The notes below the pieces were generated by a model, which was not told the DNA's origin, searched no databases, and saw only the letters and a program-made list of their open reading frames with translations. From contig WRGM01000172.1 of assembly GCA_009787175.1 (NCBI GenBank), positions 1 to 35,874 of the forward strand: a stretch of DNA of 35,874 nucleotides. Direction: 5' to 3'. Made by a program: the position numbers and the translations under genes. This DNA comes from Candidatus Bathycorpusculum fermentans. Its GTDB lineage: Archaea > Thermoproteota > Bathyarchaeia > Bathyarchaeales > Bathycorpusculaceae. This document shows, in pieces, positions 34,313-35,874 of the stretch (positions are counted from its first letter, which is position 1; every line of letters begins with the position of its first letter).

Positions 34313-34442
34313 GACAAAGCTTATACCACAACAGACAGTATTCTGATTACCTGTCTACTTAATTAATTAATATGCTATAGCTTGTTTTGGTAGCTATCTT
34401 TTTTACGGCTACTTTTTTAGTTTCAAAGTTTCTATTTTTGAT

Positions 34443-35093
34443 ATGCGTAAAGTGTATCTTTTAGGCGGAGAGCGTATTCGTAAACGTGATGGTGAGAGAG
34501 TTAACAGGCAGGCTTTTAACGCTGCAGGAGGATCCCCTGAGGTTCTAGTTTTTTCGTGGGCAAGGGCAAATTTTGATCAGATATATCAACGACAAGAACT
34601 GGTTTACAATTACCTGCGATATTTAGGTGCTAATAGTGTAACTGTTGTTGATTATTCAACTACGCAACAAGAAATTAGAGAAAAATTTAGCCAAGCAGAC
34701 CTAATTTATATAACTGGAGGTAGCCCAAGTATTCTAATTGAACGCTTTAAACATATGCATGTAGATGATTTGCTAAAAACTTTTAACGGTGTAATTGTTG
34801 GACGAAGCGCTGGCGCATTAGCGCTATGCACAAAATGCATCGTAACCATTAGGGCTACTAAACAAACTAAAATAATTGATGGCTTAGGCATAGTTAATTT
34901 AACAATGTCAGCCCATTACACTCGCAAAAAAGACGCGCAATTAAAAGAGCTCTCTAGGAATAACCAAATTTTTGCTGTACCAAAGGGTTCTGCACTGATA
35001 TTTACCGAGCCAAATATTTTATCTCGTATCAATGAGGTAATTTTATTTAAAAATGGTAAACGCGACGCTATGTTGCAGCTTTTGAGATGTTAG
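34443..35093 (+). CDS. Peptidase S51-family protein (dipeptidase E/cyanophycinase-like)
   Basis: A 216-residue class I glutamine amidotransferase-like fold hydrolase. ITGGSPSIL (90-98) forms the oxyanion region. The nucleophile elbow GRSAGAL places the catalytic Ser at 122. MSAHYTRKKDAQLKEL supplies the likely catalytic His158. FSWARANFD near the N-terminus is also typical. Family members cleave Asp-X dipeptides or cyanophycin; which substrate applies here is unknown. No signal peptide is present, so it acts in the cytoplasm. It is a single-gene unit divergent from the small Cys-containing gene. The ATG has no clear ribosome binding site, so the message could be leaderless. Confidence 0.85.
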   Translation: MRKVYLLGGERIRKRDGERVNRQAFNAAGGSPEVLVFSWARANFDQIYQRQELVYNYLRYLGANSVTVVDYSTTQQEIREKFSQADLIYITGGSPSILIERFKHMHVDDLLKTFNGVIVGRSAGALALCTKCIVTIRATKQTKIIDGLGIVNLTMSAHYTRKKDAQLKELSRNNQIFAVPKGSALIFTEPNILSRINEVILFKNGKRDAMLQLLRC

Positions 35094-35588
35094 CTATTAG
35101 CTTATGATGCTAAATATGCTGCTGATTTGTAAAGGTTGATAATGAGTATGTATGCAATAGCGTCTGAAATGTTCCTCTCTTGTGGAGCACAAATGCTGTA
35201 AAATCTAGCAAACGCCATAATAGAGTACATCGATATGCTTATCGAAATGAAAACTGCTCCCAAAACAGCAGTTCAATTAGACCATAAATATATGCTTATG
35301 AGCTGAGGTAAAGTTTCGTATACTTGAAATGTCCATTAACAGCTCAGGAATACGCAACGTATCACGAGTACTCCACATAAATCCACATAAATGCAGATGT
35401 GGCTATTGAGACCATAAAAAAAGCGCTGCTAATCAACAGATAAATCTGACCTGACCTCTAGCCCATAGAAACGCCTCAAATATTGTTGTTGAGCTTGTTT
35501 GTATTGAAGAGGCGAGATGGATGAGAGAGGGCCATTTGTCGGTTGATTAGGGGCTATACATATCGATTCCCTGTGTTCATTCTGTGTG
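35094..35588. other. Intergenic region with two small hairpins
   Basis: No gene is supported. TCGATA-TGCT-TATCGA (35230-35245) and AACTGCT-8 nt-AGCAGTT (35252-35273) are adjacent perfect stem-loops. A minus-strand open stretch at about 35412-35580 without a start or recognised family was noted; it may be chance or a relic. Confidence 0.45.
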
Positions 35589-35819
35589 CTATGATGTGAC
35601 AATGTCTCTGCGTGAAAAACAGGCTAAGCCTAAGCTTGTTAATACAGCTGTAATTATTAACATAACTAGAATAGCTATGGGGGATACTGTAGCACCTGGA
35701 TAGACCCAAGCAAAGGGTGAAAAACTGAAAACATTATTTCCAACCCTAACTTCCTGATTTAAGTAATAGGTTTTAGTTTTGGGCTTGTTTTTTTCCATGC
35801 ATCCATAAGTAGCATACAC
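35589..35819 (-). CDS. Small membrane protein
   Basis: A 76-residue protein with a Lys-rich hydrophilic start (the second Met at residue 8, 35798, gives MEKNKPKTK), a short beta-like middle (YYLNQEVRVGNNVFSFSPFAWVYPGA) and one strong hydrophobic helix (about residues 45-68), ending in a charged tail (SRRDIVTS). It would span the membrane once. I recognise no family and the flank to its right is cut by the window edge. The clear helix and clean stop are the only support. Confidence 0.4.
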   Translation of the reverse strand: MYATYGCMEKNKPKTKTYYLNQEVRVGNNVFSFSPFAWVYPGATVSPIAILVMLIITAVLTSLGLACFSRRDIVTS

Positions 35820-35874
35820 GGTTGTGTGGTAACTTTTTCAGATAATTCTGATTACCCATTTGGTTATTAAAACG

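Noticed and set aside
35412..35580. Open minus-strand stretch without start, resembling the end of a DNA-recombination protein
   Set aside because: No start codon context, no clear motif, and composition fits chance; noted only as a possible relic.

Overview
The window looks like chromosomal DNA of an A+T-rich, strictly anaerobic archaeon. The archaeal signs are a GMP synthase whose synthetase subunit is a free-standing protein, a glutamate synthase broken into single-domain subunits, TATA-type promoter elements about 25 nt from start sites (with copA apparently leaderless), and no bacterial -35/-10 pattern that I can see. The anaerobic signs are a class III ribonucleotide reductase with its activase, several 4Fe-4S and radical-SAM proteins, and an Fe-S class I fumarase. 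The protein style (SNAP-like TPR protein, beta-helix repeat surface protein, ECF S component beside a PurM-like protein) reminds me of gut-associated Bathyarchaeia, but that is recognition from memory and not a demonstrated placement.

Layout. 1-4720 (minus strand) is an accessory region: a repeat-rich membrane-anchored surface protein (85-1425), two tiny proteins, and a 939-residue protein built like a phage tail fibre, with twelve His-x-His motifs. 5006-6406 is a decayed IS66-family transposase with in-frame stops and frameshifts. 6407-7244 is a gene-poor stretch with a 9-bp tandem array and a pair of 19-bp inverted repeats. 7245-9433 holds a radical SAM/SPASM-like protein divergent from a family 2 glycosyltransferase, followed by an overlapping 40-residue membrane peptide. 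9425-10986 is a two-gene unit: an ECF transporter S component and a PurM/HypE-like ATP-binding protein.

The core of the window is a long minus-strand operon, 19837 down to 11191, in the order gltS amidotransferase domain, gltS FMN domain, purC, purB, purA, four-cluster ferredoxin, FAD/NAD(P) oxidoreductase, gltS GXGXG domain. Facing it on the plus strand are guaA subunit B (behind a leader that can fold into hairpins), argG and argH, then a malic enzyme and fumarase pair. These genes fit together. Glutamate synthase supplies nitrogen donors, PurB and ArgH release fumarate, and fumarase plus malic enzyme can return that fumarate to malate and pyruvate.

27498-35819 carries a TPR protein, a copper-efflux pair (copZ-like chaperone and copA, with a perfect palindrome over the copA promoter), a compact nrdR-nrdD-nrdG operon, a small Cys-containing protein, a peptidase S51-family protein and a small membrane protein at the edge.

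The least explained items are the tail-fibre-like gene cluster, the folded leader of guaA, the repeats at 6489-6856 and the abrupt GT/AC strand-composition switch inside the transposase relic. No tRNA, rRNA or CRISPR array was seen.
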